Source: Dryocosmus kuriphilus
Taxonomy: Eukaryota; Arthropoda; Insecta; Hymenoptera; Cynipidae
Length of the DNA stretch: 64,000 bases
Assembly: GCA_038277395.1 (NCBI GenBank)
Contig: CM076196.1
Coordinates: 30,335,935 to 30,399,934 of the forward strand
Direction: 5' to 3'
Position numbers and translations under genes: made by a program
Notes under the pieces: model-generated
Database searches by the model: none
Told to the model about the DNA's origin: nothing
What the model saw: the letters and a program-made list of their open reading frames with translations, nothing else
In this document: positions 55,572 through 64,000 of the stretch, in pieces
How positions within the stretch are numbered: position 1 is the stretch's first letter
Layout: every line of letters begins with the position of its first letter

Positions 55572-56687
55572 CGAGGCGTTTCTGAAAACTATCCGACCTG
55601 CGTTCATATCTTCGCGCCAGAGCGCTCCAGCGGCCTCTGCGGGGTATGATCGTAACCAGTAGTCCCTCACGAACTCCCTGAATGCCGTAGTTACCGGCTG
55701 GACGTCTTGGGTCGCGTGCAGCGTGTGCTTATGTCCAACGTGCTTTTTCGTTCGTCGCATTTGTGTACTGTTGAAAATGACAGAGAGAAGAGATCAACGA
55801 ATTTGCATCAAGTTTTGCTTCGATCTCGGTAAGAGTTGTACGGAGACTATTGAAATGATACAGAAGGCCTTTGGGGACAAAGGTATGGGCATAACACAGA
55901 TAAAGGAGTGGTACAGGCGGTTTAAAAATGGTCGCACATCTGTTGACAGTGACTCTCGTTCTGGCCGACTTCTGCTGACAACAACACCGGAAAACATCGA
56001 GCGTGTGCGACTTGCGATTGAAGGTGATCGTCGATTGACTGTTCGTGAAGTAGAAAATAATCTCGGAATACCGAAAAGTACTGTTTGGGAAATTTTGAAC
56101 AAGATTTTGGGAATGACTCACGTGTGTGCGAAATTCATTCCGAAATTGTTCACGACCGAGCAGAAAGACCTTCGCTCTGAAATCGCTCAGGACAACTTGG
56201 AAATGGTCAGTGATGATGAAAATGTCCTTAAGGAGGTTATTACTAGTGACGAATCATGGGTTTGTGGTTACGATCCTGAAACTAAACAACAATCTTCACA
56301 GTGGAAGCGTTCGGACGAGCCACAGCCGAAAAAAGCACGTCAAAGTCGGAGCCATGTTAAGTCAATGCTGATTATTTTTTTCGATTGTGAGGGTGTTGTG
56401 CACTACGAATTTGCTCTAGGAAGTCAGACGATCAACAAAGAATATTACGTTGAAGTTCTGAAAAGATTGGGTGATGCCGTGAGAAGAAAGCGACCGCGTT
56501 TCTGGTCAAGCGGTAACTGGCTTCTTCACCACGCGTTCGAGGACTGCTTTAAGATGTGAAGCACGGCTGGGGGCGTGTGGTTCAATCAAATGAGGACTAC
56601 TTCGAAGGAGGCCACGGTCCGGATGACTAAAAATAGCACCAACGCGGAGACATCAACGCAGATCGGATAGTTTTCGGACACAACTCG
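55572..56687 (+). mobile_element. Mariner element, internally deleted, TA target
   Basis: TA lies at 55570-55571 and 56688-56689. Ends are CGAGGCGTTTCTGAAAACTA and inverted CGAGTTGTGTCCGAAAACTA. The PLE reading CTTCCATATTAAAGAAAATTC is restored when the element and one TA are ignored, compared with 22151. Length 1116 bp, a little short for a mariner, matching an internal deletion. Confidence 0.95.
55777..56640 (+). pseudogene. Mariner transposase with internal deletion
   Basis: ATG at 55777 starts MTERRDQRICIKFCFDLGKS. Then come IKEWYRRFKNGRTSVD, DRRLTVREVENNLGIPKST, and TSDESWVCGYDPETKQQSSQ with the first catalytic Asp. After NKEYYVEVLKRLGDAVRRKR and GNWLLHH the protein jumps directly to AFEDCFKM, so the HxDNAPAH and SPDLAPxDF blocks, with the second and third catalytic Asp, are deleted. 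The original tail (HGWGRVV..SNEDYFEGG) is in another frame after a TGA at about 56557. It is distinct in sequence and ends from the mariner at 11.6 kb. Confidence 0.93.
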
Positions 56688-56689
56688 TA

Positions 56690-57099
56690 TTAAAGAAAAT
56701 TCACAATTTTATAATAAGATTTTCAAGGAATATAATATTAGGGTTGTGTATACCTATCATAAAGATTTCTTTAAATGCTTTCTAAAAAATAAAGATACTC
56801 CATTTGACATGAAAATACATGTGATTTATTCAATACCATGTGAATGTGGCTCTGTATATGTGGGTCAAACTAAAAGGTACATTAAAAACAGAATTAAAGA
56901 ACATATTAGCGATTGTAAAAAAGACTCTAGAAGTACATCCTTAGTACTACACTCATATGTTCAGGATAATAAATTTAATTTCAAAGATACAAAGATACTG
57001 AGTTATGAACAAAATTATAAAAAAGAAACTTCAAGGAGATGTTTTTTATCGTTAAAAATCGAAACTCTGTCAATAAAAGATCTGAAGTCAAATATTTAA
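56690..57099 (+). pseudogene. PLE-A2 endonuclease, direct half
   Basis: Continues from before the mariner: KENSQFYNKIFKEYNIRVVY, then HVIYSIPCECGSVYVGQTKR and RIKEHISDCKKDSRS. A frame change near 57030 gives an early stop at 57097-57099. GIY-YIG nuclease of Penelope type; not functional in this split copy. Confidence 0.85.
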
Positions 57100-57784
57100 A
57101 CCAAATTTACCATAGTCTAATTGTATCTACACCATGCAATTATAAATTGCATAGGTATCATTTTTACGCGATATGATAATATTTCTTATATATTCTGATT
57201 ATAATTTATATTGTACTAACTTAATTTTAACAAACCTTTAATTACATAGTTTCTTTACAACAATTATGTTAGATCTTCGTTTATGTAAAATTAAAAAATA
57301 ATTATACCTACATTGAGTTTGAATTTTAGCGCTTCTACGCCATTTTAACGTTTGTTATACTCGATGTAACCATATCGGTTTTAGTCCTTTCCTGTGGACG
57401 TTGCCTGAACATCATGGCACGAAAAATGTTATTGTCAGTCTAAATTATCACAATCCACATGTAAAGCACAGTTAGTGGTATAATAATGCTAACTATGGCA
57501 TTTTATTTTCTTATAATTCTTTTTAAAAAAACCTAAAATTGAGAAAGACCTCAATCTTTGTATGTACTCCTACTCTGAAACGTGCGGTAAGATTTTAGTT
57601 ATGTTAACATTATCGTCCATATTATTGTAAAATTTAGTATATTTATATACGATAACCTTTATTTCTAGTCGTTATTCTATATACTATATACGTGAAGAGG
57701 CCCTCCTTTGGAGAGCGAAAGCTTGTTTTCATCAATGAACAATTATTATACGATCAGTAAATCGACTCTGCAGCATCTATATAC
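57100..57784 (+). repeat. PLE-A2 tail without later insertions
   Basis: 3' non-coding tail, colinear with 22603-22952 + 31409-31629 + 32236-32370. It supplies the unoccupied sites for the 8.4-kb element (ATGTTATT at 57427) and the Harbinger (TTTATATACGATAACC at 57648). Confidence 0.88.
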
Positions 57785-57797
57785 GTATAGTGTTAAT

Positions 57798-58656
57798 GTT
57801 TGAGTACAAAACAGTACAGCACAAAAAGAGTTAAAAGGAGATAACTACCAGAATAAAGATGGTAAACTGCAATACTATGTATAACTGAAAATCTAAGAAT
57901 AAAATTATTATTATTTCATACAAATTTGCAAATGTGACTGAGTTGCATACCTAATGACGTATTGCTATCACTACTGATAAAAATGTTATTAGAGTTCCAG
58001 TTTAATAAACTGATTCAGCATAATAAACTGATTCATCAAAATAAACTATTAAAACTTATTTTTTACATGTCTTTCATTATATAAAATAATATTAATAACG
58101 AATACCTACTGAAATACTATATTTCAGTGTTTAATGATACAAACGTTGGCCGATGCCGATCACTATGTATTCATGGCCAATCATTGTGATTTTTGACATT
58201 GTTGTTAATTTTTTTAAACATAAATTACTACTTGTAACGCATAATTTACTATGGTCAATGGAATCTTTAATAAATTTACTATCCATTTGTTTATTCTAAA
58301 ATTTTCTTTGACGCTTATAATGGTTTTTACAAATTGCCGAACCTAAAAGATTCCTGCGGCCAACTATTGTACCGATTACCCTAAGTATGATATATAAAAG
58401 ACTGTTATATTTGGGCACATTTACATTTTTTGACCATTGTGAAGTTTTTCACAAGTGCCTTTATACAACCTAACCAAATTTCTTATTTATTATAACTAAC
58501 TAAAGTGCACCGATAGATTTAAAATTTGAATATTTGTGAAAAAGAAACCAACTGCTAATCTTAAAATCTCCTATTGAAAGAAAGAGATAATTATAAAAAA
58601 TAAAGTTGTGGGTGAGCCAGTTTACCTCAAACGCGCCGCTTGGCCCCATTTTACGG
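57798..58656. repeat. Right part of the outer intronic element
   Basis: AT-rich non-coding sequence ending in the GGGGCCAAGCGGC-type inverted terminus; no gene. Confidence 0.5.
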
Positions 58657-59479
58657 TACTATATTGCAAATTGAAAGTATAAATAAATGAGAGAATTGAG
58701 ATATGAAATGTTTTCAGAGGAATATTTTGAATTTTAATATTTTGTACTTTCCTTGCACTCGCTAAAGTGTTTTTCACTTTAACCTAGTATGAATCAAAAC
58801 TCGCAGTAAAGAAATGATATAAAATCTCTATATTTCACATCAAAATAGCAGTTACTTCAATCCGCGGGGAAGTATGAACTTTAATTTTTACTTGAAATAA
58901 AAATGGTACCGTCTATTCTCCATTTCTCATCTCAAGGTGTAATTACAGCGGACCGAGAGAAAAACGAACATCCGTTCATAACCCCGGCTTTTGATAAGCG
59001 ATCAGGGACCAAAAAATATTTTTTTAGGTATCTGCATGCAACGTAACTGCAATAATTGTAGGTGTATGAGTTGTAATTGGTGAAGTAAAACGATAAGGGC
59101 GATAATTGTAAGATAAGTATATTTTCAAGGGAATGTTTGAAGACTATTAGCTGGGTTGTGAAACTTCACTCTACATTTAAATCAGTTAAAATTTGACTCA
59201 AGTACTAAAGTATTCCTTGTCTGAAAAATGCATTCATTTTGAGTGACAAAAAATCTTTTCGACAGATTAATCAGTCAATATTGTTGATTGACTGACTGAC
59301 TGAATCAATCAGTTACATTAGAAATTAAATAGACTTTTTTGGACCAATATAATGCCCATGGGTATTATAATAATGTTACCCCTTGTACACCGAAACGAGA
59401 AACCGTCTGAAAACTTCCCTTATCTCTTCCTCACACAAAAAGATGCTATTTCAAAAACAAAATTATTCCTTCAAAACAT
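58657..59479. other. Tetraspanin intron, middle segment
   Basis: Intronic sequence with no transposon ends I can support. A run of TGACTGACTGACTGAATCAA-like repeats lies at 59280-59310. Confidence 0.45.
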
Positions 59480-59488
59480 ATATATGTG

Positions 59489-61746
59489 TAGGGTGGTCCT
59501 TATTTTAGGATAAAATCCTATCGGACATGTGCAAGGGGTTGTGGGGGAATGGGGGGGGGGGCGTTAAAAATCTGCGAAATTGAACGCATTATGGTGATTG
59601 CTCTTGGCAGCTTTTCGAAACAATTTACATGTAATTGCAACCATAGATTACAATCTTATTTATTCAGAGAGCGTTTCGAGTCCAAAAAATGGTCCAGAAT
59701 GTGTCTTGAACACTTTTAACTGCGTGTTTCAAAGTTGAAAAAGTTGAGTACATGCCTCCACGTACAGACGTCGTGAGTCCAGCAGATACTGTAATGCACT
59801 TTCGACACGAAAGACACCGCGATGTCATTTTAAAATTGTTTTTTTCTCTTTTTTTATAAAGGAACCGGTGCAAAAATGGCGAAAGCATTGTATAGAGCTA
59901 TGAAAGAACATGAACTCATTGATAAAATAGGTGGTTTAAGCTTTGATACAACAAGCGTCAATTCCGGGAGATTGAAATGAGCTGCTGTATTGCTGGAAAA
60001 ACCAATTAGGCGTTCCTTAGTTTACCTTCCATGTCGGCACCACATACTTGAAGTGGTGTTGGGAGGTGTTTACGAAAGCGTAAAAGGCATTTCTAAGTCC
60101 CCAACTATCAAACTCTTTGACAATTTTAGAGCCACCTGGAAGGACTTGAACGTCATCCGGTTTTATTTTATAACTTTATATTGCATTTCGAGTTACAATT
60201 AATACATTTAGCAATGTAGATCCATTGTATGGGTATTTTATTTACTTGCAGATTCTCACCAGGGACTGAGGATGAGCAGGTATTCTTTCCTCTTGAGGGA
60301 GAAATTGATGCTCTGACAAACTTTGCTCAGCACTATCTGCAGGCATGTACACGTTACAGTATCATTATTGGTTCCTACACTGATGATACCTATTTCATTG
60401 AACTTTCTCCCCTAAATCTCATCTTTTTCTCTCTTATTTTAGATAAATCAACCGCGGGACGACTATAAAGAGGTTCTGCAACTTACTGTCTTGTTTGTGG
60501 AAGCATATCTGATTATAGGCTTAAAGTCCAAGAACCCACATCTCAAGCCAGGTGGATGAACAAGATATTGTACATTTTAAAGATTTGCGTTTTCCGACAC
60601 CAATACTCTCTAACTGAGCAAGAGGAGCGAGAATCTCTTGATCTTGCCACATTCATCATTCGGGAATATATCCGGGCATGGTTCACTGCTCCAGTTGCCG
60701 TATCAGCTCCACATATTGACATGACATTTTTGATACGCCTAAAGCAATATGAAGAAGTGAATCCTGATATTTCTAAAGCTGCCCTCCACAAATTCACAAA
60801 TTTGTCTCCAATTTGTGGTATCTAAGCCAAGACTGTATACTTGTAGCGCTTTTTGACCCTCAAGTGACAGCAGATTAAAATGTCAAGATGGTCGACGCAC
60901 TGCAACGCCAATCCTTAGAACCCTTGAACTGTGTGACTTCATCACGAAAGAGACAGCAAACTTATTTGAGCGGCTAAAACTGGCTGATGATTTCCTAAAA
61001 ATAACTTGTTCCTCATGGTCAGACAGCCTATCCTGCAAAAAATCACAGGATGTTGTACGCGCTTTGATGGTCGTTAATGACCCAGCTGATAGGGGCATTT
61101 TATTGATCAAAGAATACAATCACATTCTTACCAAATCTGAATCTGTAAAACAAAACTTGAACAAAACTGTTGTGAAACATAGAACTCTGTTTCGTACTTG
61201 CCAAAAGCAGGACCTATTTAAGAATAGATTGTGATGCAAAGTTTTTCTCAGAGTCCCTTCAACCACATATTATAACCTATAAATGTTTGTACCAAGATGT
61301 CATTTACTGCTTTTTTCTTTATCACGTACCTTCCGTATTATTTTTTAAACCAGTACAAACTATATATTATTGAAACCACGATAAGAAAAGCCCTTAAAGA
61401 AAAAAATCGCATGTTCGTACGACCAATTAAAAATTTTGTTCAATTTCGAATGACGCCATTAAAAGTGTTCAAGTCACTTACTGGACCATTTTTTAGACTA
61501 AAAGCGCTTGCTGGATATAGCAGATTATAATCTGCAGTTTCAATAACACATAAATTATTTAAAAAAGCTAACAAGATCAATCACTGAAAAGCGTTCAATC
61601 TCGTACATTTTTAACGCTTCCCCGCAACCCCCAACACATGTCCGATCGAACTCGGACAATTTATTTTAGAAGTTTTGAGCACAAATGAACATTTATCTGG
61701 ACACGTCCATTTACATTTCGAGTTATGAAAAATAAGGAACACACTA
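59489..61746 (+). mobile_element. 2.26-kb DNA transposon, 8-9-bp TSD
   Basis: ATATATGTG lies at 59480-59488 and 61747-61755. Ends are TAGGGTGGTCCTTATTTT and inverted TAGTGTGTTCCTTATTTT; TCGGACATGTG..GGGGTTG and GCGTTAAAAAT follow inside both ends. The interior carries a broken plus-strand gene of an uncharacterised transposon family. Confidence 0.82.
59880..61240 (+). pseudogene. Transposase-like gene of an uncharacterised family, broken
   Basis: I recognise a repetitive arthropod/cnidarian protein family normally annotated as uncharacterised. Blocks in order: LSFDTTSVNSGRLK (59938-59980), LLEKPIRRSLVYLPCRHHIL (59990-60050), VLGGVYESVKGISKSP, then DDYKEVLQLTVLFVEAYLII (60461-60520), ARWMNKILYILKICVFRHQY (60546-60605), IREYIRAWFTAPVAVSAPHI, and ISKAALHKF (60774-60800). 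A TGA follows GRLK, and at least four frame changes follow. The FDTT..N..G and CRHHI blocks may be catalytic or metal-binding, which is inference. The first part of the family protein is missing or unreadable. Confidence 0.72.
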
Positions 61747-61755
61747 ATATATGTG

Positions 61756-62313
61756 GTCGTACATATAAAAGCGGCCCTTGAAGTCAATATAAAGTTACGT
61801 ATACGAACATTGAGCTGAATAAATTCCCGATATTTTACGCCCAGAACAAGCCCTCTAAGTAGAAAAACAAGTGGTTGGGGGACTTTTGAATTTGGAACTT
61901 CAAAAAACAGCTTTTCGAGACAAATTTATCTCTAAAGTTTCCGAGTACCATAAGCGTACATGTTATAATTTCTCTCAATCACAAAATATACCCACTTCTG
62001 GTTACTTCAGGGACGTGTGCATAGTGTCAATAGATTCAGGGACTCTGACTTTGAAAAACGCGAATGTCTCCTAAACTAGAATCGATCATAAGGGCCCTTT
62101 TCATATATACGTCCACATATTACTATCAAAATTCAATGAAATAGGTGTTATTACAAACAATTCCTTTAGAAGAAGAATATTATTCAAAAATTAGACGTAG
62201 CCCAAATAAAAAATAAGTAGAAGCTGAAATGGCTCAATCTTGGATATTTTACTTGGAGATATTTCTGAAGCTAAATATGATTTTGGAATTAATTTAAAAA
62301 GTTGAATACTTAC
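61756..62313. other. Tetraspanin intron, right segment
   Basis: Intronic sequence between exon B and the 59.5-61.7 kb transposon. No gene or clear repeat. Confidence 0.45.
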
Positions 62314-62364
62314 GTAACCAGGTTTTCTCACGTCGTAGCCACATTGTTTATTTTTTATAATTTC
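62314..62364 (-). CDS. Tetraspanin exon B (large loop, middle)
   Basis: Minus strand, 51 bp, 17 codons: EIIKNKQCGYDVRKPGY. The acceptor is TTTTTTGTTTACAG and the donor TAC/GTAAGT. N.QCGYDVR is characteristic of TspanC8 tetraspanins, with one of the eight loop cysteines. It sits 124 bp downstream of exon A, in phase 0, and its donor must be joined to C1 or C2 more than 10 kb away. Confidence 0.9.
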
Positions 62365-62488
62365 CTGTAAACAAAAAACTTAATTCAAAACAGGTATAAA
62401 AGATGCTGATAAAAACTATATGTTTGCATTAGAAACTCAAACAAATGGTTTTCCTCAAGAAATTTATTAAAAACACGTGTGTTCTTAC

Positions 62489-62617
62489 GTTAGTTTTTCG
62501 CTTGCAACAACTAAAAGGCACGCCGCAGGCTTCCCTAGAACCAATTTCACTTGAAGAACAATTGAAATAGTTGTTGCGATCCCAGTCCTTTGGACCCTCG
62601 ATACCGCAACACTGCAA
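62489..62617 (-). CDS. Tetraspanin exon A (large loop with CCG motif)
   Basis: Minus strand, 129 bp, 43 codons. Acceptor TATTGAATTCCAG, donor AAC/GTAAGA. It starts LQCCGIEGPKDWDRNNYFNC and ends with ACGVPFSCCKRKTN. CCG, then PxSCC with extra cysteines, is the tetraspanin large extracellular loop, and the GVPFSCC form points to the TspanC8 group (Tspan5/14/15/17/33; Drosophila Tsp3A/26A/86D). These four-pass membrane proteins partner with ADAM10. The exons for TM1-3 must lie beyond the right edge of the window. The symbol is left blank because the ortholog within the group cannot be told from these exons. Confidence 0.92.
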
Positions 62618-62714
62618 CTGGAATTCAATAGTACATGTACAGTAACACACGCACATATATTGTAATCTGTGAGTTTTTGAGAAATACCTGTATGTAGGCA
62701 AACTTTCTAACAGG

Positions 62715-63212
62715 GCTGTAAATACCTGGGAATGTGGCCGCATTGGGGAGGCACATCGAAACGCGCATGTCACAGAGCTCCCACCTCCGCGGGTAGCGAG
62801 CTCGGTGGGGAGATGCGAGACTCGAGAGCCGAGAATCGATGGGGTTGTATATATATTGAGATCAGTGGATCGAACCGACAGTTACCAACCAGCGAGTGAA
62901 CTGTGCGTGTCTCCCACGGAAACGCTGGAGGCGGAAGGAGAGCTATAACTCTCCTTCACCGGTTTCATTCCTTGGGAAATAGAAGTGTCTCAGAAAAGGA
63001 ATAAAGGTTTACCTCTTCCACCAGTTCTGCACCTTCAAGAAAGTGCTTTAAGGGCAAGGAGGAGTTTACTCCCAACTTTGGCTTTAAAAAACGCTTTCTA
63101 CTATCCGAGTCCTCACTGCTCATTTTTGAGTTTCTCTGACGCATCTAATTGATCAATATTTGTTCGTAAACACAGATTATCTCCTGGATCATATTCCCAG
63201 GTATTTGCCTTA
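62715..63212. mobile_element. LTR-like or MITE-like insertion in the upstream intron
   Basis: AAATACCTGGGAAT (about 62727) recurs inverted as ATTCCCAGGTATTT (63196-63209). Between them are TATATATATTGAGATC (62853), a GC-rich transcript-like block, and GGAATAAAGG (62997), an order of TATA-like box, leader and AATAAA seen in solo LTRs. No flanking duplication is visible, so the class is uncertain. Confidence 0.4.
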
Positions 63213-63229
63213 ACTGAGAGTGTAAATTA

Positions 63230-63660
63230 TATGAAAACTCAGTCATAAAATTCAGTTCATTAATAAAGAGCATCCATCGAGTGCATTCAATAAACTATAA
63301 TTACACTTTCGAGCAAGGCGAAATCTACTCTCAACTTTGGTCAACAAAGTGAAATTTAGTTATATCACATCGAGGAGTGACTCTATCTCCAAGGACCATC
63401 CTAAAGATAAATTCAATCATAAAATGCAGTTTACTAATAAAGAGCATCCGTCGAGTGCATTCAATAATCTGTAATTTCACTTTCTAGCAAGGAGTCTACT
63501 CTCAACTTTGGTCAACAAAGTGAAATTTAGTAAAATCACATCGAGCTTTCTAAAGGCAAACTCAATCATAAAAATTCAGTTTATTAAAAAAAGATCATTC
63601 ATAGTGTGCATTCGATTAACTATAATTTCACTTTCGAGCAAAGCGAAGTCTACTTAAAGA
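63230..63660 (+). repeat. Three-copy tandem repeat of about 140-190 bp
   Basis: Each unit has CAATCATAAAA.T.CAGTTTA, AATAAAGAGCATCC.TCGAGTG, TAATTTCACTTTCGAGCAA and TCTACTCTCAACTTTGGTCA blocks; the third copy is shorter. Non-coding, in the tetraspanin intron. Confidence 0.8.
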
Positions 63661-64000
63661 ATTTCAAAAGATTTTCAAGCACATTGTTAATTTTAAGACT
63701 TCAAATAAAGAGATTTAGAAATTATCTAAACGAAAACTACCCATTTAACGTTCAATATCAAAATTCAAGTAAAAAGCACACATAACACCCTTATCAAGGC
63801 AAAAAAAAAAACAAACTATAATCAAAAATAATATCACCCAACCAGCTCTGCGAGGTGGCCACGATGTTCCACCTTTGAAACCCGACTAAGTAATAAGAAA
63901 ATAATAGACACAATAATAAACCCCACACCTGAAAAGGTAGGAAAACAAGCACGTATTACCCCAGAAACATAAACCATCGATATAAAAGCAAATTAAAATC
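63661..64000. other. Intronic, no gene seen
   Basis: AT-rich sequence to the window edge with a short TTTCAAAAGATTTTCAAG stretch of the AT-repeat type. No supported exon. Confidence 0.4.

Larger units (their letters stand above)
52448..57784 (+). mobile_element. Penelope-like element PLE-A2, head-to-head, 13-bp TSD
   Basis: GTATAGTGTTAAT flanks it at 52435-52447 and 57785-57797. The left half (52448 to about 55342) is an inverted copy of the 3' part of PLE-A, and the right half (55343-57784) is a direct copy starting in the reverse transcriptase end (ATTAAGTTATCCGAACCAAA). Both halves carry the endonuclease and the tail. The left half holds a hAT-type insertion and the right half a mariner. 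Confidence 0.9.
52179..58656. mobile_element. Outer TIR element in the tetraspanin intron
   Basis: CCGTAAAATAGGGCTAAGCG at the left (52179) matches the inverted right end CCGTAAAATGGGGCCAAGCG (58656), and TACTA flanks both sides (52174-52178 and 58657-58661). Its own sequence is only 52179-52447 plus 57798-58656, about 1.1 kb; the rest is the PLE-A2 insertion. No transposase is seen, so it is non-autonomous. If the duplication is only TA, it belongs to Tc1/mariner-type elements. Confidence 0.7.

Noticed and set aside
59664..59888. Minus-strand 74-codon frame in the 59.5-61.7 kb transposon
   Set aside because: No domain; the family-like blocks are on the plus strand.
62429..62773. A single 114-codon protein across the tetraspanin CCG region
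   Set aside because: The conserved part is bounded by good splice sites at 62617 and 62489; residues outside that interval do not match tetraspanins and are intron.

Overview
This window looks like AT-rich eukaryotic DNA from an insect (or other arthropod) genome. The evidence is spliced exons of a TspanC8-type tetraspanin, short introns with GTAAGT-like donors, and a dense layer of arthropod-type transposable elements: mariner, Tc1, Merlin, hAT, Harbinger, Penelope-like and non-LTR. I see no bacterial operons, rRNA or CRISPR. Hymenoptera or Hemiptera both fit; the order cannot be fixed from sequence alone.

Layout. 0.2-4.5 kb: a DNA transposon whose inverted ends are built from 244-bp tandem repeats, carrying a broken transposase-like gene. 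It sits inside one copy of a roughly 1-kb duplication whose second, unoccupied copy lies at 14.5-15.5 kb. 5.4-7.3 kb: a foldback element full of TCAAGGTCA motifs. 7.9-10.6 kb: a Merlin element with an 8-bp target duplication. 11.6-12.9 kb: a dead mariner. 14.1-15.4 kb: two possible small host genes, one on each strand. 15.7-32.4 kb: a Penelope-like element (PLE-A1) split by a Crypton-like fragment, a non-LTR element (17-bp target duplication), a giant 8.4-kb AT-rich element with 1.5-kb tandem units (8-bp target duplication), and a Harbinger deletion derivative (TTA). 33.1-37.1 kb: a satellite of about 158 bp. 39.7-46.6 kb: a second PLE family (PLE-B) with inverted arms, one arm hit by a hAT element. 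46.6-47.8 kb: a Tc1 element. 48-50 kb: a non-LTR fragment.

50.5-62.6 kb is the 3' part of a minus-strand tetraspanin gene. Four exons are visible, including two similar, phase-compatible versions of the exon for the end of the large loop and the start of TM4, which suggests mutually exclusive splicing. Its 10.4-kb intron holds a three-level nest (outer TIR element, then PLE-A2, then a hAT-type element and a mariner) and a further 2.3-kb DNA transposon.

Almost every transposon gene is broken by stops, frameshifts or lost catalytic residues, so the interest lies in insertion architecture, repeat structure, the alternative tetraspanin exons and the two unrecognised small genes. Coordinates of insertion edges come from manual matching of target duplications and terminal repeats.
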